From Candidatus Chlorohelix allophototropha (GTDB lineage: Bacteria; Chloroflexota; Chloroflexia; Chloroheliales; Chloroheliaceae): DNA of 64,000 nt. A model generated the notes under the pieces. It was given only the letters and a program-made list of their open reading frames with translations. It did not search any database and was not told where the DNA came from. Each line of letters starts with the position of its first letter. Position 1 is the stretch's first letter. Where the stretch lies: positions 1,664,934 to 1,728,933 of the forward strand of contig NZ_CP128399.1 of assembly GCF_030389965.1 (NCBI RefSeq), read 5' to 3'. This document shows positions 1-8,907 of the stretch, piece by piece. A program made the position numbers and the translations under genes.

Positions 1-356
1 GGGAACAGTTGCCCGGCGCTGGAACTATTGAACCTAAACTTTATGAAACGCCGATCGAAGACCTGAATTTGTCGGTGCGTACTTATAACTGCTTAAAGCG
101 CAGCAATATTACTAAGGTCGGTCAAATTCTGGCGATGGACGAAAAAGATCTGTTGAGTGTTCGCAATTTCGGGCGGAAATCTTACGACGAGTTGCGAGAA
201 CAACTGATTCGACATGGCTTTATGAGTACTGCCACTCCCATTGGACCTTTTTCCGGCACTGGATTGTATGAGGACTCCGATGAAGATGGAGCACTTTTAT
301 CTGCTGACGGTGGAGATGGTTTATACGGCGGCAACGGTGGCTTGGACGACGAATAG
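1..356 (+). CDS. rpoA: RNA polymerase alpha subunit, C-terminal part (cut by window edge)
   Basis: The reading frame is open from base 3 and continues upstream of the window, so only the last 118 or so residues are seen. They form the alpha C-terminal domain, which binds UP-element DNA and activators: helix-hairpin-helix segments with IEDLNLSVRTYNCLKRS and LLSVRNFGRKSYDELREQL are diagnostic. After the domain comes an acidic, Gly-rich tail of about 40 residues (ending GGLDDE), longer than the usual short tail. The next gene, rplQ, follows after 32 bases, the normal bacterial rpoA-rplQ order. The TTG at base 9 is inside the domain and is not a real start. Confidence 0.96.
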   Translation, partial: EQLPGAGTIEPKLYETPIEDLNLSVRTYNCLKRSNITKVGQILAMDEKDLLSVRNFGRKSYDELREQLIRHGFMSTATPIGPFSGTGLYEDSDEDGALLSADGGDGLYGGNGGLDDE

Positions 357-388
357 TTAGAAAAGATATAATCGCGAGGATTTAGATC

Positions 389-745
389 ATGAGACACGGA
401 GTAGCCGGTCGTAAATTTGACCGACCTACAGGGCAACGCCTCTCAATGTTCCGCAATTTGCTGATATCAGTTATTGCTCACGAACGCATTCGGACCACCG
501 AGGCTAAAGCTAAAGAAATCCAGCCTATGATTGAACATCTGGTTAGAATCTCCGTTGAGGATAATATCCCCAATCGCCGTATTGTAACCAGTAAATTGTC
601 CAACTCTGCGGCGGTAAATAAGCTCTTTACAGTTATCGGTCCGCGCTATACTGACCGCAGAGGCGGCTATACCCGTATTATTAAATTGGGTACTCGCTTG
701 GGCGATAATGCGGAGATGGTAATTATAGAGTTCGTACCTGCTTAA
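389..745 (+). CDS. rplQ: Large ribosomal subunit protein L17
   Basis: A 118-residue protein that matches bacterial L17 in length and sequence: the N-terminal block MRHGVAGRKFDRPTGQRLSM and the C-terminal block with GPRYTDRRGGYTRI are family hallmarks. It is a structural protein of the 50S subunit. It lies directly behind rpoA and in front of truA, the usual end of the alpha operon. An SD-like GCGAGGA sits about ten bases before the ATG. Confidence 0.97.
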   Translation: MRHGVAGRKFDRPTGQRLSMFRNLLISVIAHERIRTTEAKAKEIQPMIEHLVRISVEDNIPNRRIVTSKLSNSAAVNKLFTVIGPRYTDRRGGYTRIIKLGTRLGDNAEMVIIEFVPA

Positions 746-772
746 TCCATATCTGTTCGGTAGGGTTGGTTT

Positions 773-1546
773 GTGCGTAATATCAAGCTTGTTTTGGAAT
801 ATGACGGCACAAACTTTGCAGGCAGTCAGTTACAAGCTAACGGGCGTACTGTACAGGGTGAGCTTGAAAGGGCAATTGCAGAATTAACCGGATTATCATC
901 CGGGGCGCATTGCCGGGTACAATTGGCAGGAAGAACCGATTCGGGGGTTCATGCGGAAGGGCAGGTTGCTAATTTTAAAACGGATAGCAACCATTCGACT
1001 GAAATTTTCAGGAGAGGTTTAAATGCTCTCCTCCCCGTCGATCTGGTGGTTACAATAGCGGAAGAAGTGAGCAAGGATTTCCACGCCCGCTTCAGTGCCA
1101 CAGAGCGCGAATACCGCTATGAAATACTTAACCGGAGAAGTCGCTCTCCACTAAGTCGGCATTATGTTCACTGGGTTAAAACCCCGCTTGATGTGAACAA
1201 TATGGCAGAAGCAGGCAAAGTTCTGGTAGGCAGGCATGATTTTGCCAGTTTTGCCGGAGCAGGAATGGGTGTCCCGGACACCGAGAGCGAAGGTAAACCG
1301 GGTACAGTACGCGAGTTGCGCCGTCTTGAATGGCGTAGCGGTAAGGGTAGCCTGATTGAGTTCTGGGTTGCTGCTAACGCTTTTTTGCCGCATATGGTGC
1401 GGAATATTGTTGGAACTTTGCTGGAAGTGGGCGCAGGAAAAATAAACTTGCGCGAGTTTGAAGAAATCTTTGCGGCATGCGATCGCCGCCGGGCAGGGCC
1501 AACCGCCCCACCGAGCGGATTGTATCTTGTATCGGTAAAATATTAA
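773..1546 (+). CDS. truA: tRNA pseudouridine(38-40) synthase TruA
   Basis: A 257-residue TruA, normal family length. It converts uridines 38-40 of the tRNA anticodon arm to pseudouridine. The catalytic aspartate is D56 in the motif AGRTDSGVHA; the C-terminal half has the family block FLPHMVRNIVGTLLEVG. The start is a GTG 27 bases after the rplQ stop with GGTAGGG upstream. The position between rplQ and rplM is the common truA location in Gram-positive-like operons, so it is probably co-transcribed with ribosomal protein genes. Confidence 0.96.
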   Translation: MRNIKLVLEYDGTNFAGSQLQANGRTVQGELERAIAELTGLSSGAHCRVQLAGRTDSGVHAEGQVANFKTDSNHSTEIFRRGLNALLPVDLVVTIAEEVSKDFHARFSATEREYRYEILNRRSRSPLSRHYVHWVKTPLDVNNMAEAGKVLVGRHDFASFAGAGMGVPDTESEGKPGTVRELRRLEWRSGKGSLIEFWVAANAFLPHMVRNIVGTLLEVGAGKINLREFEEIFAACDRRRAGPTAPPSGLYLVSVKY

Positions 1547-1577
1547 CCGAGGTTTTAAAATCAGGAGTTATTCAGGA

Positions 1578-2027
1578 ATGGCTAAGACATACTCGCCCAA
1601 AGCAGCTGACATCAAGCGCGAATGGCATATAATCGATGCTAAAGGGCAAACTCTGGGTAGAGTCGCCACCGAGGTTGCTACCTTGTTACGTGGCAAGCAT
1701 AAAGCTATGTACTCTCCCCATATGGATACTGGTGACTTTGTAGTGGTAATAAATGCCGCAGAAATTGTGGTTTCAGGTAATAAACTGAATGATAAAATTT
1801 ATTATCATCACACCATGTGGCCTGATGGTTTCCGGCAAGAAAACCTCAGTGACCGCATAAACAGGCACCCAACTTGGCCGCTGTTTGATGCGATCAAGGG
1901 GATGATACCCCACAGTAAGCTTGGGCGGGCTATGATCAAGAAGTTGAAGATTTATGCCGGGGCAGAACATCCGCACTCTGCACAGCAGCCTAAAGAATAT
2001 GAGTTTAAATATCTGAAGGAAAGCTAA
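1578..2027 (+). CDS. rplM: Large ribosomal subunit protein L13
   Basis: A 149-residue L13. The signature segments HIIDAKGQTLGRVATEVA, LRGKHK and the stretch around AIKGMIPHSKLGRAMIKKLK are clear. It belongs to the 50S subunit. It is followed 36 bases later by rpsI, the conserved L13-S9 pair. AGGAG precedes the ATG at good spacing. Confidence 0.97.
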   Translation: MAKTYSPKAADIKREWHIIDAKGQTLGRVATEVATLLRGKHKAMYSPHMDTGDFVVVINAAEIVVSGNKLNDKIYYHHTMWPDGFRQENLSDRINRHPTWPLFDAIKGMIPHSKLGRAMIKKLKIYAGAEHPHSAQQPKEYEFKYLKES

Positions 2028-2063
2028 TCGAGCGTTTGCTCGTAGCTTTGGTTAAGGAGAAAG

Positions 2064-2468
2064 ATGGCTACGCTGAATAAGAACTATTTCTACGGAACCG
2101 GGCGACGCAAAACTGCCGTGGCGCGTGTGCGTCTTTATCCCGGCACCGGTCAGATTACGGTAAATAATAAAACTATTGTGGAGCATTTCGGTGCTCGGCA
2201 ACTCTTTGAAATTATAATTACCCAGCCCTTGCGGGCTACCAACAACTTGGGTCGCTATAATGTTTCGGTCAAGGTTGTCGGTGGCGGAGTAAGCGGTCAA
2301 GCTGGAGCGGTGAGGCACGGTATTGCCCGCGCTTTGCTACAGGCTGACGATACCCTGCGCCCAACCCTCAAAAAGAGTGGTTACCTGACTCGCGATCCAC
2401 GTATGAAGGAGCGCAAGAAACCCGGTCTCAAACGCGCCCGCAAAGCGCCGCAGTACACCAAGCGGTAA
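2064..2468 (+). CDS. rpsI: Small ribosomal subunit protein S9
   Basis: A 134-residue S9. N-terminal [17 protein letters not shown] and the basic C-terminal tail ([17 protein letters not shown]), which reaches into the ribosomal P site, are diagnostic. An AAGGAG-type SD is placed seven bases before the ATG. It is the last gene of the operon: a hairpin terminator begins about 40 bases after the stop. Confidence 0.97.
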   Translation: MATLNKNYFYGTGRRKTAVARVRLYPGTGQITVNNKTIVEHFGARQLFEIIITQPLRATNNLGRYNVSVKVVGGGVSGQAGAVRHGIARALLQADDTLRPTLKKSGYLTRDPRMKERKKPGLKRARKAPQYTKR

Positions 2469-2505
2469 AATTTCTCCGCTTCGTTCTACTATTAGAAAAT
2501 TTTCA

Positions 2506-2543
2506 GGGAAGAGAGGTTATGCCTCTTCTTCCCTTTTATTTTT
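2506..2543 (+). terminator. Rho-independent terminator of the rpoA-rpsI operon
   Basis: Arms GGGAAGAGAGG and CCTCTTCTTCCC (one bulged base) enclose a TTATG loop and are followed by TTTTATTTTT. It lies 38 bases beyond the rpsI stop on the coding strand. Confidence 0.88.
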
Positions 2544-2554
2544 CTATGAGTATA

Positions 2555-2593
2555 CAAAAATTAAAGAGCACACCTTTAGGTTGGTGTGCTCTT
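2555..2593 (-). terminator. Rho-independent terminator of the gene at 2632-3459
   Basis: A perfect 11-bp stem, AAGAGCACACC with GGTGTGCTCTT, and an 8-base loop. Read on the minus strand it is followed by TAATTTTTG, a U-rich tail. It sits 38 bases past the stop of the hydrolase-like gene and so faces the plus-strand operon terminator. Confidence 0.82.
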
Positions 2594-2631
2594 ACTTTAA
2601 ACCAAGCGGTTTATGAATCTCTACGTTGTCC

Positions 2632-3459
2632 TTAAATACGTGATCCAGATGTTGCCCTGAACTTTGGCGCTGCCGTCGCGGCACTTTTCAAATTACGGCT
2701 CAAGAAAGTGGTTGTAATTTCGAAAGCTTCTTTAGCCGCCGCTGCATTATAAACAGTGGGGCGACTGTCATTGAAAAAGCCGTTGGGTACATTGGGATAG
2801 GTCTTCAACTGGTAAATTTTGTTGCGCGAACGAAGCTCATTTTCTAGTGCCCGCACGTCCTGCAGCGAAATGTCTTCTTCCGGCGCTCCGTAGAATGCTA
2901 GGTAAGGAGCTTGGATGAAAGGAACATAATTGATAGGAGATTCTGGCTTAACTCGGTTAATCAGATATTTTGAATAAATTAAATCTCCGTAGAAGTTAAC
3001 CGCTGCTGCGAAGTTCGAGGTTTGTCCTGCTGCCAGCGTGGCTATAGTGCCACCAAAGCCAAATCCAACAATTGCAATACGACCAGGATCGGCATAGCCT
3101 TCTCTGGTGACGTATTCAAAACCGCGTGTAATGTCACTGACTGCAATTAAATCGGAAGTTTTCCTACGAATATCTCGGCGTTGCTCATAGGTGGTAGTAG
3201 GACCGGGACCATTGTGACCTCTTTCCCCCATACCGCTTTTGTTTGAATAGAAATCGGGAACCAACACCGAATATCCAAGTTTAGCAAAACGAATTGCTAC
3301 ATCCTGAATGTGGTCATCAAGACCAAAAATATCATGCGCAATTATTATACCGGGCAAGGGACCGGGGAAGTTTGGTACTGCCAGAAAAGCGTTGGTTTCC
3401 TTGTGACCGGTACGATAGCGCAGAAAAGTTACATCCACGTAATTTTGGCTCGTACTCAT
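2632..3459 (-). CDS. Dienelactone-hydrolase-fold protein lacking the catalytic residues
   Basis: A 275-residue alpha/beta hydrolase of the dienelactone hydrolase family, recognised by PGIIIAHDIFGLDDHIQD, GYSVLVPDFYS and the C-terminal block FFNDSRPTVYNAAAAKEAF. In active members the nucleophile is the Cys of a G-[FY]-C-x-G-G motif; here the motif reads GFGFGGT, so residue 134 is Gly (codon GGC). The catalytic His, normally in a HGF or HAF motif before the ND, is Asn 226 (codon AAC), and the Glu partner of the nucleophile is Asp 43. No signal peptide is seen, so it is probably cytoplasmic. It is monocistronic with its own terminator. Function unknown; it could be a binding or regulatory pseudoenzyme, or use other residues. 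Confidence 0.85.
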   Translation of the reverse strand: MSTSQNYVDVTFLRYRTGHKETNAFLAVPNFPGPLPGIIIAHDIFGLDDHIQDVAIRFAKLGYSVLVPDFYSNKSGMGERGHNGPGPTTTYEQRRDIRRKTSDLIAVSDITRGFEYVTREGYADPGRIAIVGFGFGGTIATLAAGQTSNFAAAVNFYGDLIYSKYLINRVKPESPINYVPFIQAPYLAFYGAPEEDISLQDVRALENELRSRNKIYQLKTYPNVPNGFFNDSRPTVYNAAAAKEAFEITTTFLSRNLKSAATAAPKFRATSGSRI

Positions 3460-3782
3460 AGCGGTTTCCTTCTTTTAACTTAAAAAGCTCTAAACCCTTC
3501 GTCTCTCAACTACAAAATTGTGGAGAAAGGCAAACATATCCACAAGATAAACAGTAGTCCTAAAATAACAGAAAGTCAAGATTATATATTGTTGCGGTAT
3601 GGTTTAGATTAAGCAGAAACCTTCGGAATGTTGATTTTGTAATCTATTTTGTTAGGTAGGCATGCTAAAATAATTTAATATTATAAGAAACGTGGCTATC
3701 TAAAGATTCTGTTAATGATTTTAAGGTGGCTGTGGGTATCTATATGGTTGTTGCGAGCAGCACTCAAATTCGGATGCTGAAC
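3460..3782. other. AT-rich intergenic region
   Basis: Divergent spacer between the hydrolase-like gene (minus) and the small unknown gene (plus). Apart from the promoter that begins at 3783 I see no gene, RNA or repeat. A minus-strand open frame here (3696-3908) overlaps the plus-strand gene and has no coding character. Confidence 0.6.
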
Positions 3783-3811
3783 TTGTAAAGGCGATAGGTA
3801 GAAGGTATAAT
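3783..3811 (+). promoter_or_regulatory. Sigma70-type promoter for the gene at 3846
   Basis: TTGTAA (3783-3788), a 17-base spacer and a perfect TATAAT (3806-3811). Transcription should begin near 3818. The box overlaps the first in-frame ATG (3810), which argues that this ATG is not the start. Confidence 0.6.
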
Positions 3812-3845
3812 GATAAAGGGAATAACTTTCATGGAGAATTATGAA

Positions 3846-4184
3846 ATGTCTGATATAGTAGCTTTTTCGTTGGATTATATAGAACCTGAACCGGTTGATG
3901 ATACTCAAGCAAAGTTGTTGAATAATGCCCTTCGCCGCTTTTGTGACGAAGTTGTCATAGACGAAATTTCGGTAGATGAGGAAAAGAATGTCGCTACTCG
4001 AAAGGTAGTCTGGAAATACGGTTCGTACCAGTTTCGTGCCAAACTAATAACATTTGATGGGCAGGTTAGCATCGGGCAATTTGATTACTCCCCCAGAAGA
4101 GATTGGGCTGAATGGAATCGTCTAACTACTCCGCGTGCATTGGCTGAGAAACTTACCGAGGCAAAAGTAGTTAACCAAAAGTAA
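3846..4184 (+). CDS. Small acidic protein of unknown function
   Basis: About 112 residues, beginning MSDIVAFSLDYIEPEPVDD. I do not recognise a family. The composition is soluble and mixed charged, with a central segment (KVVWKYGSYQFRAKLITF) that looks like beta strands; there is no signal peptide or membrane segment. In-frame ATGs lie at 3810, 3831 and 3846. I prefer 3846 because GGAG is spaced nine bases before it and because the TATAAT box covers 3810; 3831 has an AAAGGG before it and remains possible. It ends 39 bases before the next gene. Confidence 0.6.
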   Translation: MSDIVAFSLDYIEPEPVDDTQAKLLNNALRRFCDEVVIDEISVDEEKNVATRKVVWKYGSYQFRAKLITFDGQVSIGQFDYSPRRDWAEWNRLTTPRALAEKLTEAKVVNQK

Positions 4185-4223
4185 ATATTTCTAATCGGAT
4201 ATCTGGAATAAATTACTAATCAC

Positions 4224-5867
4224 TTGCTGAAAAACGCACAGAATAATAATTTAAATTCTTCTTCCCGGCGGCTGCCCTTTTATCTGGGCAGCCGTTTTGC
4301 GCTTCTATATCTCGTTTTAATCCTGCTTGGCTTCATAGCCTTTGTAATAGCGTTGCTTCCCCGCTTGGAATTTTTTAGCCAACAGGTACAGCGCTGGTTG
4401 AATTTCCAATATTTTCAAACCGGCTCAGAAGGCTTGATACTTAACGAGGTCACGCTTATTCGGGGTGGTGGTTCAATTTATGTTCCTCTAAGCGGTGACC
4501 AGTTTATCAGCGCGCCCTATCCGCCGCTTTATTACTACTTAGTTAACTGGTTATGGGCATCCGGCACTAACTATTCGACGGGCTTTGCTACCGGGCGCTT
4601 TGTATCTTTGCTTTCTGCCTTGCTGGTTGCCATAGGGATTGTACTACTGGTGGTTGCCGAAAATCGCACTTCGGGCGAGCGTGGTTATATGGTCGGTGCA
4701 ATAGGTGGTACGGTGGGCGGTTTGGTTTTTCTAAGTTTGCCTGCTGTGGCTATTTGGGCGGTCAGGGTACGCGCCGATATGCTGATGACCGCGTTTGGAA
4801 TAGTGGCGTTGGCATTGGTGGCATGGAAGCCAAGCGGTTGGGGTGCGTTTGTAGCAATACTCCCGCTTACCCTGGCGTTTTATACTAAACAGACTGCTTT
4901 GGCTGCTCCCGCTGCCAGTTTAGTTTACATAATATTATGCAATTGGCACAAACGCCGCTTGATTTTCTTTTGGATAGTCGGTTTTGCGGCAGCCTTGGGT
5001 ATTCCTTTTGTTGTCTTAAATTTTGCTACCGGACTGCAATTATATCGCCGCTTGTTCGAATACCACAATCTGCCTTGGAAGTTCGATAATTTTAAAACCT
5101 ACTTTGATTTATTTACCAGTGAAACCACCGCTTTGCTGATTACCGCGCTATGTTTGCTGGCGTTGGTGCTTGTTGGTTTGATAATAGATTGGCGCAATCA
5201 TACTGGTCGCCGCTTTGAAAAAATGATTTATTCTGCCAGAAATATCCCTTTGGTTGGCTGGTATCTACTTTTTTCAGCACCTTTATTGTTGGGAATGGGC
5301 GTTTCGGGGGCAGACCATAACCACTTTTTACCGGCTGAGGCAGCTCTTGCCGCTGGCGCCGGTCTCTTGCTGGCACGCTTGTTCGTCGCGCCGCTTGGTT
5401 TTGCACCGCGCTTAAAAACAATGATGCGCTGGCTGGCTTTACCTGCAATCGGGTTGCTTATATGGCAGGTGGGGGTGTTCTCTATCCCCTCTCAGCGTTA
5501 TGAAATTGAGCTGCGCTACCGCCCTGACGAAATTGCTGCGCTTGGTCGTGTCATTAATAATGCTACTGCTAACCCTAACCCTAATATTTTAACCAGTGAA
5601 GCAGGCTTTTTTGTGGTAACCGGAAAGCCTACTACCTATAACGATTTGTTTACCCTCTCCGCGCTAACAAAGCAGAATCTATATGATGAATCGCATCTAC
5701 TACAGCGGGTAAAAAATAAAGAGTTTGGCTTAATTCTCGCAAAAGACGATTTCTTTTCGCCCAGTTTTCGCACCGATGTTTGGTCAAAGGAATTGGCGGA
5801 TGTGATTCGCCAGAATTATTATTTAAAATTCCGCGACATTTGGTACACTTACGAACCCAAACCCTAG
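4224..5867 (+). CDS. GT39-like membrane glycosyltransferase
   Basis: A 547-residue polytopic membrane protein with about ten hydrophobic segments, beginning near residues 23-45. The segment APYPPLYYYLVNWLW after the first long loop and YTKQTALAAPAASLVY in the middle resemble the GT39/ArnT/PMT-like superfamily, which transfers sugars from polyprenyl-phosphate donors outside the membrane. The C-terminal 110 residues are a soluble domain. The start is TTG at 4224, since no ATG or GTG precedes the first membrane segment in frame. It converges on the lipoprotein gene at 5876 with only 8 bases between stops. Acceptor and donor cannot be told from sequence. Confidence 0.75.
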   Translation: MLKNAQNNNLNSSSRRLPFYLGSRFALLYLVLILLGFIAFVIALLPRLEFFSQQVQRWLNFQYFQTGSEGLILNEVTLIRGGGSIYVPLSGDQFISAPYPPLYYYLVNWLWASGTNYSTGFATGRFVSLLSALLVAIGIVLLVVAENRTSGERGYMVGAIGGTVGGLVFLSLPAVAIWAVRVRADMLMTAFGIVALALVAWKPSGWGAFVAILPLTLAFYTKQTALAAPAASLVYIILCNWHKRRLIFFWIVGFAAALGIPFVVLNFATGLQLYRRLFEYHNLPWKFDNFKTYFDLFTSETTALLITALCLLALVLVGLIIDWRNHTGRRFEKMIYSARNIPLVGWYLLFSAPLLLGMGVSGADHNHFLPAEAALAAGAGLLLARLFVAPLGFAPRLKTMMRWLALPAIGLLIWQVGVFSIPSQRYEIELRYRPDEIAALGRVINNATANPNPNILTSEAGFFVVTGKPTTYNDLFTLSALTKQNLYDESHLLQRVKNKEFGLILAKDDFFSPSFRTDVWSKELADVIRQNYYLKFRDIWYTYEPKP

Positions 5868-5875
5868 AATCAAAG

Positions 5876-7708
5876 TTACCTGATATACCAATCGGCGTAG
5901 TGGTTGGCAGCAATACCCAACGGGCTTTCGGTTACACCCCCTACAAAGGCAGCAACGCCCGCATAATCTTGATTAGCGTATAGATACAGGTAAGGCAACT
6001 CTTTTGCTTCCAATTGCTGAATTTGGTTGAGAAGTTCCATTCGCAAGGTTTTATCCACCACGCTATTCGCATTGCTGTAAAGGCTGATCAATTGCTGGTT
6101 GCGGTAACCTCCCGGTGGGTTGTTCCAAATTGTCCCGAATTGCTCTGGGTTAAACGTGTTGGATTTCCAAGCTGAAAGATATAGGTCAAAATCTGCTTTT
6201 GGGTCTTGCAGAGTGTTTAGAAAGGTTTGGTATTCGAGTGGTGTTAACTTTACCTTGAAACCCAACTTCTCAAATTGACTTGCGAGGTAGGAGGCAAGCC
6301 TCGTCCGAAACTCGCTTTCGTTGTTGTAAATCAGGTTAATTTCTGGCAAGTCTTTCCCGTTAGGATCACCTAATCTATATCCGTTAAGGCGATAACCGGC
6401 TGAGAGTAGCAACGCTTGGGCGGATTCGAGGCTATAAACAGGTTTTTCTACATTATCGGTATAGGCAGGGTTGCCGGGTGCTATATCGCTGTAAAGAGGC
6501 ACAGCGAGATTATCGGCAATGTCTTTCACCATGTCAGCGCGGTTCACGGCACTACTCAAAGCTTTGCGGACGTTCGAATTTTGCCATAGGGAATTCCTGA
6601 AATTAAACCCCAGATATTGCCATGTTGGGGAGGCAGGATTCCAGTGATAGGGTACGATCTTAGCCATTTGTTTGACCGTTTCAAAATCGGCGGGTGTGGG
6701 CGGTGTGTAAAAATCAATGTCGCCCTTTTGCAACAGTTCGAGTGCATTTTTGGAGTCGGCGCGTAGGAAGGTCAGACTGTTGATGTTTGGCACAGGCGAA
6801 CAGGCGCTAAGCTCATTTCTTACAAATATGATACGGTCGTCTTTGCGCCATTCTTTCAATTTCCATGCTCCGCTCACTGCCGTTGGTCGATTAATCTCGC
6901 GGTTTATCTCCGGTTCTGACCAGCTTTGCCCATCCCAGCGATGTTTAGGGAGCGGTTCTACCAGATTGGCAATTTCCAGCGGGTTTGAGTAGCGGTCGCG
7001 CAATTTTACTTGCAAGGTATATTTGTCCGGCGCGAAATAGCTCTCGATTTTCCCGGCATAAAGCGGCAAATCGATCCAGCCTCTGTCAGGGTCGGTAATA
7101 TACTGGTATGTCCAGATAAAATCATCGGTGGTGATGGGTGCACCGTCACTCCAGCGCATGTTGCGGCGCAACATAAAAGATACGGTTAGCGCCTTATCAT
7201 CATATTTGAAGGCGCTGGCGGCATAAGATTCCCATTCAAGGGTTTGGGAATTGCGCTTTAGCAGCTTCGCATCGTATAGCAACGAGCGGTATTCCTTGCT
7301 AACCGCATCGTTTAAACCGTAAGGGTGCAAAGTAGTAGGGTCGCGGTCACGCGCCGAAACGAGATCACCGCCAATAGCCCGTGATGGTCGGGGAGTTATA
7401 CTGGGGGCGGGTGTCAGCACAATTGGGGTAGCAGAAGGATTTGGCGAGGGGCTAGGGGTTACACGCGGGTTAAGGGTTGGAGTGGCTGTAGGACGGATAC
7501 GGGGGTTTGTGGTGGGCGTAGGAATGGCTGTAGGAGTAATCTCCGGTGTGACCGGAGCGGTGGGCGTAGGCGTGTTCAGTACAAAAGCCGGGCGCGGTGT
7601 TACAGTTGGTGTAATGGTTGCATCATCTGGGGCACTACTGCAAGCCGTAAGAAGTATTCCCATTATCATAAACAGCAAGCATAAGATGATCGATTTCTGA
7701 GTTGACAT
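5876..7708 (-). CDS. Peptide-type (family 5) solute-binding lipoprotein
   Basis: A 610-residue secreted lipoprotein. The signal peptide ends in the lipobox LLTAC (Cys at 23), followed by about 85 residues rich in Thr and Pro. From about residue 115 on it is a family 5 extracellular solute-binding domain (OppA/DppA type): LHPYGLNDAVSKEYRSLLYD, WSDGAPITTDDFIWTYQYI and NVRKALSSAVNRADMVKDI are characteristic. It would capture peptides or similar ligands for an ABC importer, but no Opp/Dpp permease genes lie beside it, so it is an orphan or serves another role. It is encoded 5 bases downstream of the DUF503 gene, probably in the same transcript. Confidence 0.87.
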   Translation of the reverse strand: MSTQKSIILCLLFMIMGILLTACSSAPDDATITPTVTPRPAFVLNTPTPTAPVTPEITPTAIPTPTTNPRIRPTATPTLNPRVTPSPSPNPSATPIVLTPAPSITPRPSRAIGGDLVSARDRDPTTLHPYGLNDAVSKEYRSLLYDAKLLKRNSQTLEWESYAASAFKYDDKALTVSFMLRRNMRWSDGAPITTDDFIWTYQYITDPDRGWIDLPLYAGKIESYFAPDKYTLQVKLRDRYSNPLEIANLVEPLPKHRWDGQSWSEPEINREINRPTAVSGAWKLKEWRKDDRIIFVRNELSACSPVPNINSLTFLRADSKNALELLQKGDIDFYTPPTPADFETVKQMAKIVPYHWNPASPTWQYLGFNFRNSLWQNSNVRKALSSAVNRADMVKDIADNLAVPLYSDIAPGNPAYTDNVEKPVYSLESAQALLLSAGYRLNGYRLGDPNGKDLPEINLIYNNESEFRTRLASYLASQFEKLGFKVKLTPLEYQTFLNTLQDPKADFDLYLSAWKSNTFNPEQFGTIWNNPPGGYRNQQLISLYSNANSVVDKTLRMELLNQIQQLEAKELPYLYLYANQDYAGVAAFVGGVTESPLGIAANHYADWYIR

Positions 7709-7713
7709 AACTG

Positions 7714-8028
7714 CTAAAACACCCTGACAATTTCGGTCTTGTAGTTGCCCAGAATACCATCTTTTAGATTTGCCTCAATCCAGTTGACTGCTTTGGCGAT
7801 AACCTCATCGGCATGTTTTGCGCTATTGCTAACATACGCTAGACCGATTTCGGCGTAATCCCATTCATCCAAACCGCCTACCTCTGCCACGCTCAGGTGC
7901 AACTCACGCTTGGCGCGTTCTATAATGGATTTAATCACATGGCGCTTATCTTTGAGTGATTCACAGTCAGGAATCTCAACTGAAAGCAGACATGTGCCTA
8001 TATACATGCTGGTATTGTCTTTACCCAT
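7714..8028 (-). CDS. DUF503 (YlxP-like) protein
   Basis: A 104-residue protein with the DUF503 signatures VEIPDCESLKDKRHVIKSII and AEVGGLDEWDYAEIGLAYVS. B. subtilis YlxP lies in the nusA-infB-rbfA region and is thought to act in ribosome or RNA metabolism; the function is not settled. Here it is placed between sugar permease genes and a binding-protein gene, away from infB. An alternative ATG at 8007 (protein starting MYIGTCLLSVEIP) would fit the usual family length better. Confidence 0.8.
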   Translation of the reverse strand: MGKDNTSMYIGTCLLSVEIPDCESLKDKRHVIKSIIERAKRELHLSVAEVGGLDEWDYAEIGLAYVSNSAKHADEVIAKAVNWIEANLKDGILGNYKTEIVRVF

Positions 8029-8043
8029 GTTCAGGATTATAAA

Positions 8044-8907
8044 CTATTTCATCCCGCTACGCAGGAAGCTATTGATAAACTGTCGCTGGAATATAATAAA
8101 AAGTAGCAATAAAGGGGTGACTACAATTAGAGTGCCTGCCCCTATCAAACCGTATTGTGCCCCAGACTCACTTCTCAAGATTTGTCCCAGACCAACCGTT
8201 AAAACCCGGTTATCGTCGCTACGAGTAATGATGAGGGGCCACAAGAACTCGTTCCAGTGTGCGCTGACTGAAGCAAGGCTAAAAGCGATATAGCCTGATA
8301 TAGAGGAAGGGATGTAAACGTGGCGCAATAAACCCAACCAGTTGCAACCGTCAATCCGCGCTGCATCTTCCAATTCGCGTGGAATTTGCCGGAAAGTTTG
8401 GCGCATTAGAAAAGTGCCGAAAGCTGACCCGATATAGGGCAGCATCAACGCCAGTTTGGTGTCGTAGAGGTTCAGAAAGCGAACAGTAGCAAAATTTGGT
8501 ACCAACAATACGGCAGATGGTATCATTATTTGTACCAATATGAGGATAAAGATGAAATCTCGCCCGAAAAAATCGAGGCGGGCGAAGGCGTAACCCGATA
8601 GTGTAATAGTAATCAGTTGTAGGGCGAGCAACCCGAATACGAATATAATAGTGGTAAGGTAATATGTACCCCATGGTTGGGAATCAAATGCACTTTGAAA
8701 CCACTCAAGGCTAAAACCCGAACCAAAGAAAATATTGCCAGTGCCAAGCGTATCCTTTTTGGGGCGCACACTCAAAAGTACAGTCATTATCAAAGGCATT
8801 AGCCAGATAATGCTAACCACTATCAAAATAACGTTTGTAATCAGCAAGTTCCAACGTGTTTTCTGGCGGTTCAGGGTAAAGGTTACAGGTGTTGCATCAG
8901 TCTTCAT
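8044..8907 (-). CDS. Sugar ABC transporter permease, MalG/UgpE type
   Basis: A 287-residue inner-membrane permease with six predicted membrane segments. The EAA loop, which contacts the ATPase, is visible as EDAARIDGCNWLGLLRHVYIP. Length and the N-terminal segment followed by a large periplasmic loop (LEWFQSAFDSQPWGTYYL) match CUT1 family MalG-type subunits. It overlaps the 3' end of the partner permease gene by 11 bases, so translation is probably coupled. Confidence 0.9.
   Translation of the reverse strand: MKTDATPVTFTLNRQKTRWNLLITNVILIVVSIIWLMPLIMTVLLSVRPKKDTLGTGNIFFGSGFSLEWFQSAFDSQPWGTYYLTTIIFVFGLLALQLITITLSGYAFARLDFFGRDFIFILILVQIMIPSAVLLVPNFATVRFLNLYDTKLALMLPYIGSAFGTFLMRQTFRQIPRELEDAARIDGCNWLGLLRHVYIPSSISGYIAFSLASVSAHWNEFLWPLIITRSDDNRVLTVGLGQILRSESGAQYGLIGAGTLIVVTPLLLLFIIFQRQFINSFLRSGMK

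Noticed and set aside
182-436. Minus-strand open frame over rpoA and rplQ, and similar antisense frames over smc, valS and ffh
   Set aside because: They lie opposite strongly conserved genes and have low-complexity or Ser/Arg-rich translations typical of shadow frames.
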